From positions 186,001 through 250,000 of the forward strand of contig OY782679.1 of assembly GCA_963678055.1 (NCBI GenBank): 64,000 bases of DNA. Direction: 5' to 3'. Under the pieces are notes generated by a model. It was not told where the DNA came from. It saw only the letters and a list, made by a program, of their open reading frames with translations, and made no database searches. This DNA is from CAXXOK01 sp963678055 (GTDB lineage: Bacteria; Bacillota; Clostridia; Christensenellales; Aristaeellaceae). A program made the translations under genes and the position numbers. Positions 52,001 through 59,843 of this stretch are shown one piece after another (position 1 is the first letter of the stretch; each line of letters begins with the position of its first letter).

Positions 52001-52691
52001 ACACGGGGTGGGCCGCTAGTGATTCCAGCTCCCCGGCCAGCTCGCGTGCGCCGTCCAGCAACACGCGGCAATCCTGCAGCAGGGTTTCGGCCATGGGGCC
52101 GGTTTCAAGGTCTTCCAGCGTATAGGCTTTGGCGGCGTGCTGCGATAGCCACGCAAAGGGCTCGGCCAGCGTCATTAAGAATGGATACAATTCTGTTATC
52201 ATCGAGACAATCTGCTTGTCTTCGAACTTGGCAGTCAGCTGCCCTGCCGGTTCGTCACCGGCGGCCGCCCGGTCATACAGGGCGTCCATGGCGGCGTCTA
52301 GTGCGTCCTGATACAGGTTGGAGGCCACAGTCGTATCGGCAATGGCGGACAGCGGATCGACATCCGCGGCCTGAAAAAACTCGGTTACCAGCGTGTGGCA
52401 GAAGCTGTGCAGGGTAGAAATCTGCGCAAGCTCCAGCCGCTGGCGCTGCTTGCGCAGGGCTGGTGAGGGGTCGCCCGCCATGCGGCGCTTTAAGCGCTCG
52501 CGCATCTCCGCCGCCGCTGCGCGCGTAAAGGTAACGACCAGCATACGGTCCACTTGCAGGCCCTCGGATTTGAGCATGGTATATATTTTTTCGATCAGCA
52601 CGGCCGTTTTACCGCTGCCTGCCGCAGCAGACACCAGTAATTCCCGGTTTTGGGCGGCAATGGCCGCTTGCTGTTCTCTGGAAAACTCCAT
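49041..52691 (-). CDS. addA: AddA-type ATP-dependent helicase/nuclease subunit
   Basis: A 1216-residue UvrD-family helicase with a C-terminal RecB-like nuclease, acting with AddB in double-strand-break repair. N-terminal FSREQQAAI (Q motif) and Walker A SAAAGSGKTAVL near residues 20-30, then VVTFTRAAAAEMRERL, DAVFVDEYQDISGVQ, the motif IV-VI blocks (LNQNFRSR, IHKSKGLEFPVVFL, LYVGMTRARDQLIL) and the nuclease site VMDLCYLHEEQWVLVDYKTD near 1140-1160. The start at 52691 follows GGAGG. AddB, normally encoded just upstream, is absent from the window; pepT occupies that position. Confidence 0.93.
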   Translation of the reverse strand: MEFSREQQAAIAAQNRELLVSAAAGSGKTAVLIEKIYTMLKSEGLQVDRMLVVTFTRAAAAEMRERLKRRMAGDPSPALRKQRQRLELAQISTLHSFCHTLVTEFFQAADVDPLSAIADTTVASNLYQDALDAAMDALYDRAAAGDEPAGQLTAKFEDKQIVSMITELYPFLMTLAEPFAWLSQHAAKAYTLEDLETGPMAETLLQDCRVLLDGARELAGELESLAAHPVCPEKYIPSIAIDRAAVQELLSALPQGLQAVVRAAQRFHLERMPGLRNLDDEEKEINLEYKRLREGLKSLTGKVGGLLSQEPERIIARLNAMQPALQGLHDLSVSLHEQYMRRKKQRSLLDPNDLEHMALQILRHPDIRQTVAARYDAVFVDEYQDISGVQEALLRSIKRSSTDKQGESEATQRFFYVGDVKQSIYRFRQADPTLFMDKEKRFASNEGAAQRRIDLNQNFRSRGKVLSAVNRVFERIMRPDVTEIAYDDRARLYPGVKTEDDRPVQLHLFTTPLNSADRTRVQAAAIGKEIKILVGQPFFDRKENKQRTLHYRDIAILAPQMKGVDEVVTRALQALRIPAYAEGSGAGLQSEEITQVLCHLRLMDNIRDDLSLLACLRSPAIGLSDQEMADVRVRCPRGSYLDALRSVAEGSDALAARCAAALASLQHERFLMRSMPLAEYLWSFLTRSGLYAFYGCQPYGKLRQANLRLLCEKAVAFQTHGAGDLQQFLQSVVSVTAARESISPTVIGPKEDVVRIMSIHKSKGLEFPVVFLMGLESPMQRRGSGGLAMHPKLGVALPYVDEIRRVKGDTLLSSAIGLRKQAENLAERARVLYVGMTRARDQLILTGCMETPRFSAAPPSAYAVANAKHMLEWVTLCSDPDRDAHILNPSDSSTLSTSFPHKTGCFTVVSHNSAEEAVDFIRILHPESNRETLEKQQAALAALTEDARKLAQKYPADPDAADPLLPHLVHSNQPFKVGATAYARARHSTTPEIPALHAAGEDDPAELETVERKRLPLTLARPRQIADLPALPAFLHETTTEQPGIRRGVATHKALSLLDYAALRSCDTTASLRDTIQEQLGDMLRRRIFTQADLDLINIESLATFFESELGRGALHAATVKREWGFVLTLPEEGGMLVQGVMDLCYLHEEQWVLVDYKTDTVRAAKDLWPLYQTQLDLYRRALETLTPHPVHSVTLYSLSLGEGTTQYYGAAPEQA

Positions 52692-52737
52692 AGGGCCTCC
52701 AGTCTTCGTGTTCAAGGAGCGGGAAATGGAATCAGCC

Positions 52738-53940
52738 TTACCGCGCTTTGGCGATCTCGATAATCAGCTGCGTTACCTTTTCCAGTTCTGGCACGCTGAC
52801 ATATTCCATCAATCCGTGCACGTTGTGTGCACCGGTGGGAAGGTTGGGACAGGGCAATCCTTTAAAGGTCAGCATAGCGCCGTCGGTGCCGCCGCGAATG
52901 GGGACTACGTTCGGCTCCTCGCCGATGGCACGAATGCCGTCCAGCGCGCGCTGCACCACTTCGGGGTGTTTGTCGATTTCGTCGCGCATATTATAGTAGG
53001 AGTCCTTCATGGTGACGGACACAGTGCCCTCGCCGTACTGGCCGTTTAAAAACGCGGCGGCATCCAGCATACGCTGCTTGCGTGCGTTAAATTTTTGGCG
53101 ATCGTGGTCACGGAGGATGTATTTGAGTGTCGCCTTGATCTCCTCGCCGCTAATGGACGCCAGGTGATAAAAGCCCTCCCGGTGCTCGGTGTGAGCCGGG
53201 GTCTCGGCCGGTGGCAGCAGCGCGGCAAACTCGGTGGCAATCAGCGCGGCGTTTTTCATAATATTTTTGGAGGTACCGGGGTGTACGTTCACGCCCAGAA
53301 CCGTGACCTCGGCGGCGCAGGCGTTAAAGCACTCGTAATTGAGCATATTGGGCGGGCCGCCGTCCACGGTGTAGGCAAAGTCCGCGCCAAAGCCTGCGAC
53401 ATCGAAATGAACCACGCCTTGGCCGATTTCCTCGTCCGGGGTAAAGGCAATACAAAGCTTGCCATGCTTGATGGTATTGTCGTTTACCATGCGCTCGCAC
53501 GCGGCCATGATGGCGGCAATGCCCGCCTTGTCATCCCCGCCCAGCAAGGTGGTGCCGTCGGTGACGATCAGCTCCTGCCCGGCGTTTTTAGACAGCTCCG
53601 GAAAGGCTTTTTCCGTCATCACCACGCCGTGGCCGATAGGCAGGTCGCCGCCTTCGTACACCACGCTGCGGGCATGCACCGGGCCGGTGGGCACGGACGG
53701 GGAGGTGTCCATATGCGCGATAAAGCCGATGGCGGGCTGGTTTTCGGCATTGGCCGGAAAGCTTGCGTACACCACGCACTGCTCTGATACGCGCACATCC
53801 TGTGCGCCCAGCGCAGTTAATTCTTGCTCAAGTAGCCTGGCAAGCGTCCACTGCTTGTCGGAGGAAGGATGCGTGCCGGAGTTTTCGTCTGCACCCGTAT
53901 CAATGGCGACATACCTGAGAAACCGTTCTTTTGCTGACAT
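52738..53940 (-). CDS. pepT: Peptidase T (tripeptide aminopeptidase)
   Basis: A cytoplasmic M20-family zinc peptidase of about 400 residues that removes N-terminal residues from tripeptides. Metal-binding and catalytic blocks: GFIAHMDTSPS, LLGGDDKAGIAAIM, FTPDEEIGQGV, YTVDGG and the C-terminal PIRGGTDGAMLTFKGLPCPNLPTGAHNVHG. The start MSAKERFLRYVAIDT at 53940 was chosen because AGGAG lies seven bases upstream; a TTG two codons earlier is the alternative. A parS site lies 53 bases ahead of the gene. Confidence 0.95.
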   Translation of the reverse strand: MSAKERFLRYVAIDTGADENSGTHPSSDKQWTLARLLEQELTALGAQDVRVSEQCVVYASFPANAENQPAIGFIAHMDTSPSVPTGPVHARSVVYEGGDLPIGHGVVMTEKAFPELSKNAGQELIVTDGTTLLGGDDKAGIAAIMAACERMVNDNTIKHGKLCIAFTPDEEIGQGVVHFDVAGFGADFAYTVDGGPPNMLNYECFNACAAEVTVLGVNVHPGTSKNIMKNAALIATEFAALLPPAETPAHTEHREGFYHLASISGEEIKATLKYILRDHDRQKFNARKQRMLDAAAFLNGQYGEGTVSVTMKDSYYNMRDEIDKHPEVVQRALDGIRAIGEEPNVVPIRGGTDGAMLTFKGLPCPNLPTGAHNVHGLMEYVSVPELEKVTQLIIEIAKAR

Positions 53941-53992
53941 AGTCAATCTCCTTGTTTGTAGTATCGTGGTTTAAGCCGCAAGCACGGCGCGT

Positions 53993-54008
53993 TGTTTCAC
54001 GTGAAACA
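53993..54008. promoter_or_regulatory. parS site (ParB/Spo0J binding)
   Basis: TGTTTCACGTGAAACA is a perfect 16 bp palindrome matching the bacterial parS consensus. It lies between pepT and the Nudix gene, outside coding sequence. ParB loads here and spreads to organise the origin region. A second identical site lies at 57177-57192. Confidence 0.92.
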
Positions 54009-54009
54009 A

Positions 54010-54474
54010 TTATCCTTGCCGCCGTTTTAAGCGTGCAACACAATCGGCCAGGGGGCGGTGGATGATAGGCATGATATTGCTGGGCAGATGGTCGATGTCG
54101 AACCATTGCAGGTCGGTGGTTTCGTCGGTCTGCTGCAGCGGCGTGCCGGAAAACTCCTCGCACAGGTAAAAAACGCCGATGAAATACGCCTGATCGCCGT
54201 TGGGGTAGGTGTGGTAAAAATCCTCACCGGAATACACGCCCAGAAACTCCAGCGCACCGGCAGTCAGGCCGGTTTCCTCCAGCAGCTCACGGCGCGCGGC
54301 ATCCTCCGGCGTTTCGCCGATCTCTATACTCCCGCCATGGTCGCCCCAGGTATCATTGTCCCGGCGGCGCTGCAACAGCAGTTTCCCGTTTTGGTGGATG
54401 AACACGCCTGCGCCAGCCAGCAACAGTCTGTCGTGTCCGATTTTTGCCCGCATGGCGGCGATATAATCGTTCAT
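54010..54474 (-). CDS. Nudix hydrolase (MutT-like)
   Basis: A 154-residue protein with a full Nudix box beginning GGSIEIGETPEDAARRELLE and followed by ETGL. The N-terminal LLLAGAGVFIHQNGKLLLQRRRDNDTWGDHGG is the usual strand before the box, and the acidic C-terminus holds FDIDHLPSNIMPIIHRPLAD. It starts behind GGGAGGG and its stop lies one base from the parS site. Its promoter region faces that of the ABC exporter genes. A nucleotide-sanitising role is usual; the substrate is unknown. Confidence 0.9.
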   Translation of the reverse strand: MNDYIAAMRAKIGHDRLLLAGAGVFIHQNGKLLLQRRRDNDTWGDHGGSIEIGETPEDAARRELLEETGLTAGALEFLGVYSGEDFYHTYPNGDQAYFIGVFYLCEEFSGTPLQQTDETTDLQWFDIDHLPSNIMPIIHRPLADCVARLKRRQG

Positions 54475-54532
54475 CGTACCCTCCCGTGCTTTTCATCATT
54501 CTACCACGCGCAAAAAAGGGCGGCAAGGGATT

Positions 54533-54561
54533 GACAGCGAAATACCAACATGATATCATCG
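54533..54561 (+). promoter_or_regulatory. Predicted promoter of the ABC-2 exporter operon
   Basis: TTGACA (54533-54538) and TATCAT (54556-54561) are 17 bases apart, about 60 bases before the ATPase start codon. Confidence 0.65.
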
Positions 54562-54621
54562 CTCTCCTGCGTAAAATGATTTACCCTATGTCAAAGACGA
54601 ATACAAACAAGCGAGGTACGC

Positions 54622-55596
54622 ATGATCGAGCTGCAAAACATCAGCAAGGCCTTTCGGGTCGCCAAGCGTAAAACAGGCTTTCGACAAGCGATGAAGGCCT
54701 TTGTTTCGCGCGAGGTGGAAACCGTGCACGCGCTGGACAAGGTAAGTTTTCAGGTCAGCGATGGCGAGATGGTCGGCTATATCGGCCCCAACGGTGCGGG
54801 CAAGTCTACGACGATTAAAATTATGTGCGGAATCCTCACGCCCGATAGCGGCGCGTGTGTGATTGACGGTCGTACGCCCTGGAAGCAGCGCAGCGCGCAT
54901 GTACAGCACATCGGCGTGGTGTTTGGCCAGCGCAGCCAGCTGTGGTGGGATGTACCTGTGTGCGACAGCTTTACCCTGATTCGCGATATATACCGCGTCG
55001 ATCCAAAGGCCTATCAGGAAACGCTGGATGAACTGACGGAGCTGCTGCACCTGAGCGAATTACTCAAAACGCCAACCCGCAGCTTGAGCTTGGGCCAGCG
55101 GATGCGCTGCGAGATCGCCGCTTCGCTGCTGCACCGCCCGACGATGCTGTTTTTGGATGAGCCGACCATCGGCCTGGATGCCGTATCGAAAATCGCGGTG
55201 CGCCAGTTTATCAAGCGCATGAACAAGGAGCACGGCACGACCGTGATTCTGACCACCCACGATATGCAGGACATTGAAGCGTTGACTGAGCGAATTTTAC
55301 TGATCGGTAAAGGGCGCATATTGCTGGATGGCAGTCTGCAGGAGCTGAAAAGCCGTGCCTCGGCGCAGAAAACCTTGGTGGTAGAATATGCCGGCACACA
55401 GCCTGCGCTGCTTCCGGGGATGTGCCTGTGCGAAAGCCGCGAAGGCCGCATGGTGATTACCCTCGACCCGGCGGTACTTTCCGCATCGGACGCGATTGCT
55501 GCCATCGCCGCGCAGACGGAAATCACCGATGTATCGGTAGCGGGAATCAGTGCCGAGGAAATGGTGGCGGCGCTCTATCAGGAGTATCAGATATGA
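54622..55596 (+). CDS. ABC-2 type exporter ATP-binding protein
   Basis: A 324-residue ATPase with Walker A GPNGAGKST, a conserved GVVFGQRSQLWWDVPVCDSF segment found in the group paired with DUF990-type permeases, signature LSLGQRMRCEIAASLLH, Walker B TMLFLDEPTIGLD and switch HDMQDIE. About 80 extra C-terminal residues follow the core. The stop overlaps the next start (ATGA), so it is coupled to the two permease genes. Substrate unknown; relatives are named as viologen or daunorubicin-type exporters, but such names are weakly supported. Confidence 0.92.
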   Translation: MIELQNISKAFRVAKRKTGFRQAMKAFVSREVETVHALDKVSFQVSDGEMVGYIGPNGAGKSTTIKIMCGILTPDSGACVIDGRTPWKQRSAHVQHIGVVFGQRSQLWWDVPVCDSFTLIRDIYRVDPKAYQETLDELTELLHLSELLKTPTRSLSLGQRMRCEIAASLLHRPTMLFLDEPTIGLDAVSKIAVRQFIKRMNKEHGTTVILTTHDMQDIEALTERILLIGKGRILLDGSLQELKSRASAQKTLVVEYAGTQPALLPGMCLCESREGRMVITLDPAVLSASDAIAAIAAQTEITDVSVAGISAEEMVAALYQEYQI

Positions 55597-56396
55597 AAGC
55601 CTACCTGGCGCTGTTCCGCATACGCTTTTCGCACACCATCCAGTACCGTGCGGCAGCCATTGCGGGCATGGTAACCCAGTACGCCTGGGGATTTATGGAA
55701 CTATTGATGTTTTCGGCGTTCTATCGTGTTAGCCCGGAAGCCTTTCCCATGAGCTTTCAGCAAACCGTGAACTATGTGTGGATACAGCAGGCCTTTTTAG
55801 CGCTGTTTATGAGCTGGTTTTGGGAAATGGAGATATTTGATACCATCACATCCGGCGCTATCGCCTATGAAATGGCGCGGCCGCTGGATTTATACGCGCG
55901 CTGGTTCAGTCAGTCGGTCGCAACGCGGCTGGCACGCTGCGTGCTGCGCGCAGTGCCGATTTTGATGGTCGCGCTGCTCATTCCCGGTCCGCTGCGCATG
56001 ACCTTGCCACCAAGCGCCGGACATTTTACCTTGTTTTTGCTATCGACCCTGCTGTCGCTGGGTGTGGTGGTGGCGTTTTCCATGCTCATTTACATCTCCG
56101 CGTTTTATACGCTGTCAGCAGTCGGCATGCGCGTGATGGCCGCCGTGCTGGTCGACTTTCTGGCGGGCGGCGTTGTGCCCTTGCCGTTTTTCCCGCCGGT
56201 GCTGCGTACTATTGTAGAGTTGACACCCTTTGCCGCCATGCAAAACATGCCCCTTCGCATATACTCCGGCAATATTGCGGGCACAGAGGCGATGTTTGGG
56301 CTGGCACTGCAGGCGTTTTGGCTGCTGGTCATGGCGCTGTTTGGCAAGTGGTGGATGCGCAAAGCCCAGACCAAAGTCATTGTGCAGGGAGGTTGA
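55593..56396 (+). CDS. ABC-2 type permease (DUF990/ABC2_membrane_6 group)
   Basis: A 267-residue membrane protein with about six helices, opening KAYLALFRIRFSHTIQYRAAAIAGMVTQYAWGFMELLMFSAFYR, typical of the first permease of this exporter type. The start at 55593 overlaps the ATPase stop; a longer open frame exists upstream inside the ATPase gene and is not used. The second permease follows four bases after its stop. The two probably form a heterodimer. Confidence 0.9.
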   Translation: MKAYLALFRIRFSHTIQYRAAAIAGMVTQYAWGFMELLMFSAFYRVSPEAFPMSFQQTVNYVWIQQAFLALFMSWFWEMEIFDTITSGAIAYEMARPLDLYARWFSQSVATRLARCVLRAVPILMVALLIPGPLRMTLPPSAGHFTLFLLSTLLSLGVVVAFSMLIYISAFYTLSAVGMRVMAAVLVDFLAGGVVPLPFFPPVLRTIVELTPFAAMQNMPLRIYSGNIAGTEAMFGLALQAFWLLVMALFGKWWMRKAQTKVIVQGG

Positions 56397-56399
56397 GCT

Positions 56400-57176
56400 A
56401 TGAAGCTGTATTTGAAATATCTGTCCATCCATGTTCGCAGCCAGATGCAGTATAAGCTCTCGTTTGTGCTGCTTACACTGGGCCAGTGTTTGGTGTCGTT
56501 TACGGCACTGCTGGGACTGTGGTTTATGATGAGCCGCTTCCACACGGTAGAGGGATTTACCTTGCCTGAGGTGCTGATCGGCTTTTCGGTCGTGCTCATG
56601 GCCTTTTCCTTGGCCGAAGCTACAGCGCGCGCGTTTGACCTGTTTCCCCGCTTGATTGCAAATGGTGAGTTTGATCGCATGCTCATGCGCCCGCGCGGGC
56701 TGATCTTCCAGGTGATTGCCGCAAAAATGGAGCTGAGCCGCATCGGCCGCGTGGTGCAGGCTGCGCTGATGCTGGACTACGCCATACCCGCCAGCGGCAT
56801 CGTGTGGACGCCGGATAAGATACTCACCCTGGTGCTGATGATCGCCTGTGGTACGGTGGTGTTTGGCTGCCTGTTCCTGATTTACGCGGCGATTTCCTTC
56901 TTCACGCTGGAAGGACTGGAGTTTATGAACGTGCTCACCGATGGCGGGCGCGAGTTTGGCCGCTATCCGTTTTCCATCTACGGCAAAGAGGTACTGAAGT
57001 TCCTCACTTATGTGGTACCGATGGCGCTGTTTCAGTACTATCCGCTGCTGTATTTGCTTGGCCGAGAAACCAGTAAGCTGTACATGGCCTTGCCGCTTGT
57101 AAGCTTGTTGTTCGTGTTCCCGGCGTACGGGCTGTGGCGGCTTGGATTACGAAATTACAAATCGACAGGATCGTAA
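56400..57176 (+). CDS. ABC-2 type permease (second subunit)
   Basis: A 258-residue membrane protein with six helices, beginning KLYLKYLSIHVRSQMQYKLSFVLLTLGQ. Family blocks include ARAFDLFPRLIANGEFDRMLMRPRG and the EFGRYPFSIYGKEVLKFLTYVVPMALFQYYP segment. It starts behind GGAGG and closes the three-gene exporter operon. Its stop codon directly abuts the second parS site. Confidence 0.9.
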   Translation: MKLYLKYLSIHVRSQMQYKLSFVLLTLGQCLVSFTALLGLWFMMSRFHTVEGFTLPEVLIGFSVVLMAFSLAEATARAFDLFPRLIANGEFDRMLMRPRGLIFQVIAAKMELSRIGRVVQAALMLDYAIPASGIVWTPDKILTLVLMIACGTVVFGCLFLIYAAISFFTLEGLEFMNVLTDGGREFGRYPFSIYGKEVLKFLTYVVPMALFQYYPLLYLLGRETSKLYMALPLVSLLFVFPAYGLWRLGLRNYKSTGS

Positions 57177-57192
57177 TGTTTCACGTGAAACA
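57177..57192. promoter_or_regulatory. Second parS site
   Basis: The same 16 bp palindrome TGTTTCACGTGAAACA as at 53993, here one base after the end of the exporter operon and 52 bases before the glgP promoter. The two sites are about 3.2 kb apart. Confidence 0.92.
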
Positions 57193-57243
57193 ATTGATGG
57201 TACACCTACGAAGATAGCGCAAAGCGGCGTAAAAAACCGGCTT

Positions 57244-57273
57244 TTGCCTATCATTTTTCATTCGTGCTATAAT
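57244..57273 (+). promoter_or_regulatory. Predicted glgP promoter
   Basis: TTGCCT (57244-57249) and consensus TATAAT (57268-57273), 18 bases apart, with the extended -10 TGC before the box. The leader to the start codon is about 27 bases. Confidence 0.65.
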
Positions 57274-57306
57274 GAAGCCTGAAGTTTGTTCCAGGAGGAT
57301 ACATGT

Positions 57307-59745
57307 ATGCCCGCGATAGCCTGCGATTTGAACGCAATCAAGGAAGCCATTACCGGCAAGTTGCTGCGCTACTACGGGGTCACCGTGGAAAGCGCCACCA
57401 AACGCCAACTGTATAAAGCCACAGCCATCACCATGCGAGACCAGATTATGCAGCTGTGGATGGAAAGCCGCAAACAAAACGAAGCCGAGCAGGGGAAAAT
57501 GCTCTATTACCTTTCCATTGAGTTTTTAATGGGGCGAAGCTTGAATCAAAACTTAATCAACATGAGCGCACAAAGCATATACACCAAAGCTTTGAAAGAG
57601 CTTGGTGTGGATATTCGCGATCTGATGGCTGAGGAACCGGAACCCGCGCTGGGTAACGGCGGACTGGGCCGCCTGGCCGCTGCGTTTATGGACAGCTTAT
57701 CCACCATGAACATCCCGTCCGTGGGGTCAACCATACGCTATGAGTACGGCTTATTCCGCCAGCGCATTGTGGATGGCCAGCAGGTGGAACTGCCCGACCC
57801 GTGGCTTTCCGACGGCAATGTATGGGAAATCCCCGTCACCGAGGATATTTGCCAGGTGCAGTTCGGCGGCGAGGTGAAGGAAAGCATGATGGGCGACCGC
57901 CGCGTGTTCACGCTGGAAAACGCCTATTCTATTGATGCCGTTCCTTACGATATGCCGGTGGTCGGTTACGGATCCGGCAGGGTGAACACGCTTCGCACCT
58001 GGTCGGCCCGCAGCCGCGAAAGCTTTGATTTGCATACCTTCGGTCGCGGCGAATACGACAAAGCCATGGACGAAATGCGCATGGCGGAGGTCATCAACAA
58101 GGTGCTCTATCCCGAAGACAGCCACTGGGAGGGGAAAATGCTGCGCTTAAAGCAGCAGTACTTCTTTACCTCGGCCACGGTGCAGACCGCGCTGAAAAAG
58201 TTCAAACACCAACATAGTAACGACTTTCAGCGTTTGCCGGACAAGGTGGTCTTCCATGTCAACGATACCCACCCCGGTCTGGTCATCCCGGAGCTGATGC
58301 GCCTGCTGATTGATCAGGAAGGCTTGGGCTGGGACGAAGCACAATCCATTGTCAACCGCTGCGTGGCCTATACCAACCATACCGTCATGCAGGAAGCGCT
58401 GGAGCGCTGGCCGCAAGACATGATGAAGCAAACCCTCCCCCGTATTTTCATGATTTTGGAGGAGATGAACCGCCGGCTGTGCGAAACGCTGTTCAATGCC
58501 TATCCCGGCCAGTGGGATCGCATCGGCCATATGGCGATTCTTGCCTACGGACAGGTGCAAATGGCCAACCTCTGCGTGTCGCAAAGCTATAGTGTAAACG
58601 CCGTCAGCCAGCTGCACGGTAAAATATTGACCGATGGCCTGTTCCACGATTACTTTGTGCTAAACAAAGATAAATTCAAAGCCATCACCAACGGCATTAC
58701 CCACAGGCGCTGGCTGCTTTCGGCCAATCCTGGTCTGACTGAACTCATAGAGCAGGCCATCGGTTCCGACTTCCGCGGCGATGCGGCGGAACTTGCAAAG
58801 CTCAAACCCTTTGCAGATGATGCGGCCTTCCGCGAACAATATGCCAACGTAAAATACGAAAACAAAGTGCGTTTAGCGGCGCTGATCAAACAGCGTCAGG
58901 GCGATGTGCTCAGCCCGGATTTCATTTTCGATGTGCAGGCCAAACGCTTGCACGAGTACAAACGCCAGCTGCTCAACGCCTTGCATGTGCAGGTGCTCTA
59001 TAACCGCATTGTCGATGACCCCAGCTACACCATGCCGCCGCGCGCGTTCCTGTTTGGGGCCAAAGCCGCGCCCGGTTACTACCGCGCCAAGCTGATTATT
59101 CGCTACATTAACGCGCTAAAGGATTTAATTGAAAAGCACCCGCGCGCCAGCAAAATGCTGAAAGTGGTTTATATCGAAAACTACGATGTATCCACCGCGG
59201 AAGTTTTGATGCCTGCCGCCGAGATCAGCCAACAGCTGTCTACGGCAGGCAAGGAGGCTAGCGGCACCGGCAACATGAAATTCATGATGAACGGCGCGGT
59301 CACCCTGGGCACGATGGATGGTGCAAACGTGGAGATTTTCGACCTTGTCGGCGACGAGAACATCTACATTTTCGGCATGCGTGCCGATGCCGTGGAAAAC
59401 CTCTACCGCGAGGGCACCTACCGCCCCATGGCCATATTTGAATCCAACAATGAACTGCGCAAGGCCCTGGGTCAATTTATCGATGGCACGCTGTTCCCCC
59501 ACGAGCCGATGGCATTGCAAGACCTGTATCATACCCTGCTGCTGGGCGATCACGGCGGCATGGCCGACAGCTACTTTGTGCTCAAAGACTTTGGCAGCTA
59601 CGCCATGGCCAACCGCCGCATGATGGACGACTACCAAAACCGCGACAAATGGCTGAAAATGGCCGTCATCAACACCGCCATGTCCGGCCACTTCTCCTCC
59701 GATCGAACGATACGCGAGTATAACGAACGGATTTGGCATATATAG
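57307..59745 (+). CDS. glgP: Glycogen/starch phosphorylase
   Basis: An 812-residue PLP enzyme releasing glucose 1-phosphate from alpha-1,4-glucans. LYYLSIEFLMGRSLNQNLIN, ALGNGGLGRLAAAFMDS and RYEYGLFRQ lie in the N-terminal half; QAKRLHEYKRQLLNALHV and the PLP-lysine block SGTGNMKFMMNGAVTLGTMDGANVE (Lys near residue 657) in the C-terminal half. Length is normal. The start at 57307 follows AGGAGG by eight bases. It is not accompanied by other glg genes in the window and is probably transcribed alone. Confidence 0.96.
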   Translation: MPAIACDLNAIKEAITGKLLRYYGVTVESATKRQLYKATAITMRDQIMQLWMESRKQNEAEQGKMLYYLSIEFLMGRSLNQNLINMSAQSIYTKALKELGVDIRDLMAEEPEPALGNGGLGRLAAAFMDSLSTMNIPSVGSTIRYEYGLFRQRIVDGQQVELPDPWLSDGNVWEIPVTEDICQVQFGGEVKESMMGDRRVFTLENAYSIDAVPYDMPVVGYGSGRVNTLRTWSARSRESFDLHTFGRGEYDKAMDEMRMAEVINKVLYPEDSHWEGKMLRLKQQYFFTSATVQTALKKFKHQHSNDFQRLPDKVVFHVNDTHPGLVIPELMRLLIDQEGLGWDEAQSIVNRCVAYTNHTVMQEALERWPQDMMKQTLPRIFMILEEMNRRLCETLFNAYPGQWDRIGHMAILAYGQVQMANLCVSQSYSVNAVSQLHGKILTDGLFHDYFVLNKDKFKAITNGITHRRWLLSANPGLTELIEQAIGSDFRGDAAELAKLKPFADDAAFREQYANVKYENKVRLAALIKQRQGDVLSPDFIFDVQAKRLHEYKRQLLNALHVQVLYNRIVDDPSYTMPPRAFLFGAKAAPGYYRAKLIIRYINALKDLIEKHPRASKMLKVVYIENYDVSTAEVLMPAAEISQQLSTAGKEASGTGNMKFMMNGAVTLGTMDGANVEIFDLVGDENIYIFGMRADAVENLYREGTYRPMAIFESNNELRKALGQFIDGTLFPHEPMALQDLYHTLLLGDHGGMADSYFVLKDFGSYAMANRRMMDDYQNRDKWLKMAVINTAMSGHFSSDRTIREYNERIWHI

Positions 59746-59843
59746 CCAGCTGGCCCATAAGGCGCGATCTGCGGTGTCAGCGGTGGGCCAATGGATATGC
59801 AGACATGACTATTTAAAATCCATGCTCTATATATTTTTATTGA

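Noticed and set aside
55422..55592. Longer start for the first ABC-2 permease
   Set aside because: The extra part lies wholly inside the ATPase gene in another frame; the ATGA overlap at 55593 is the normal coupled start.
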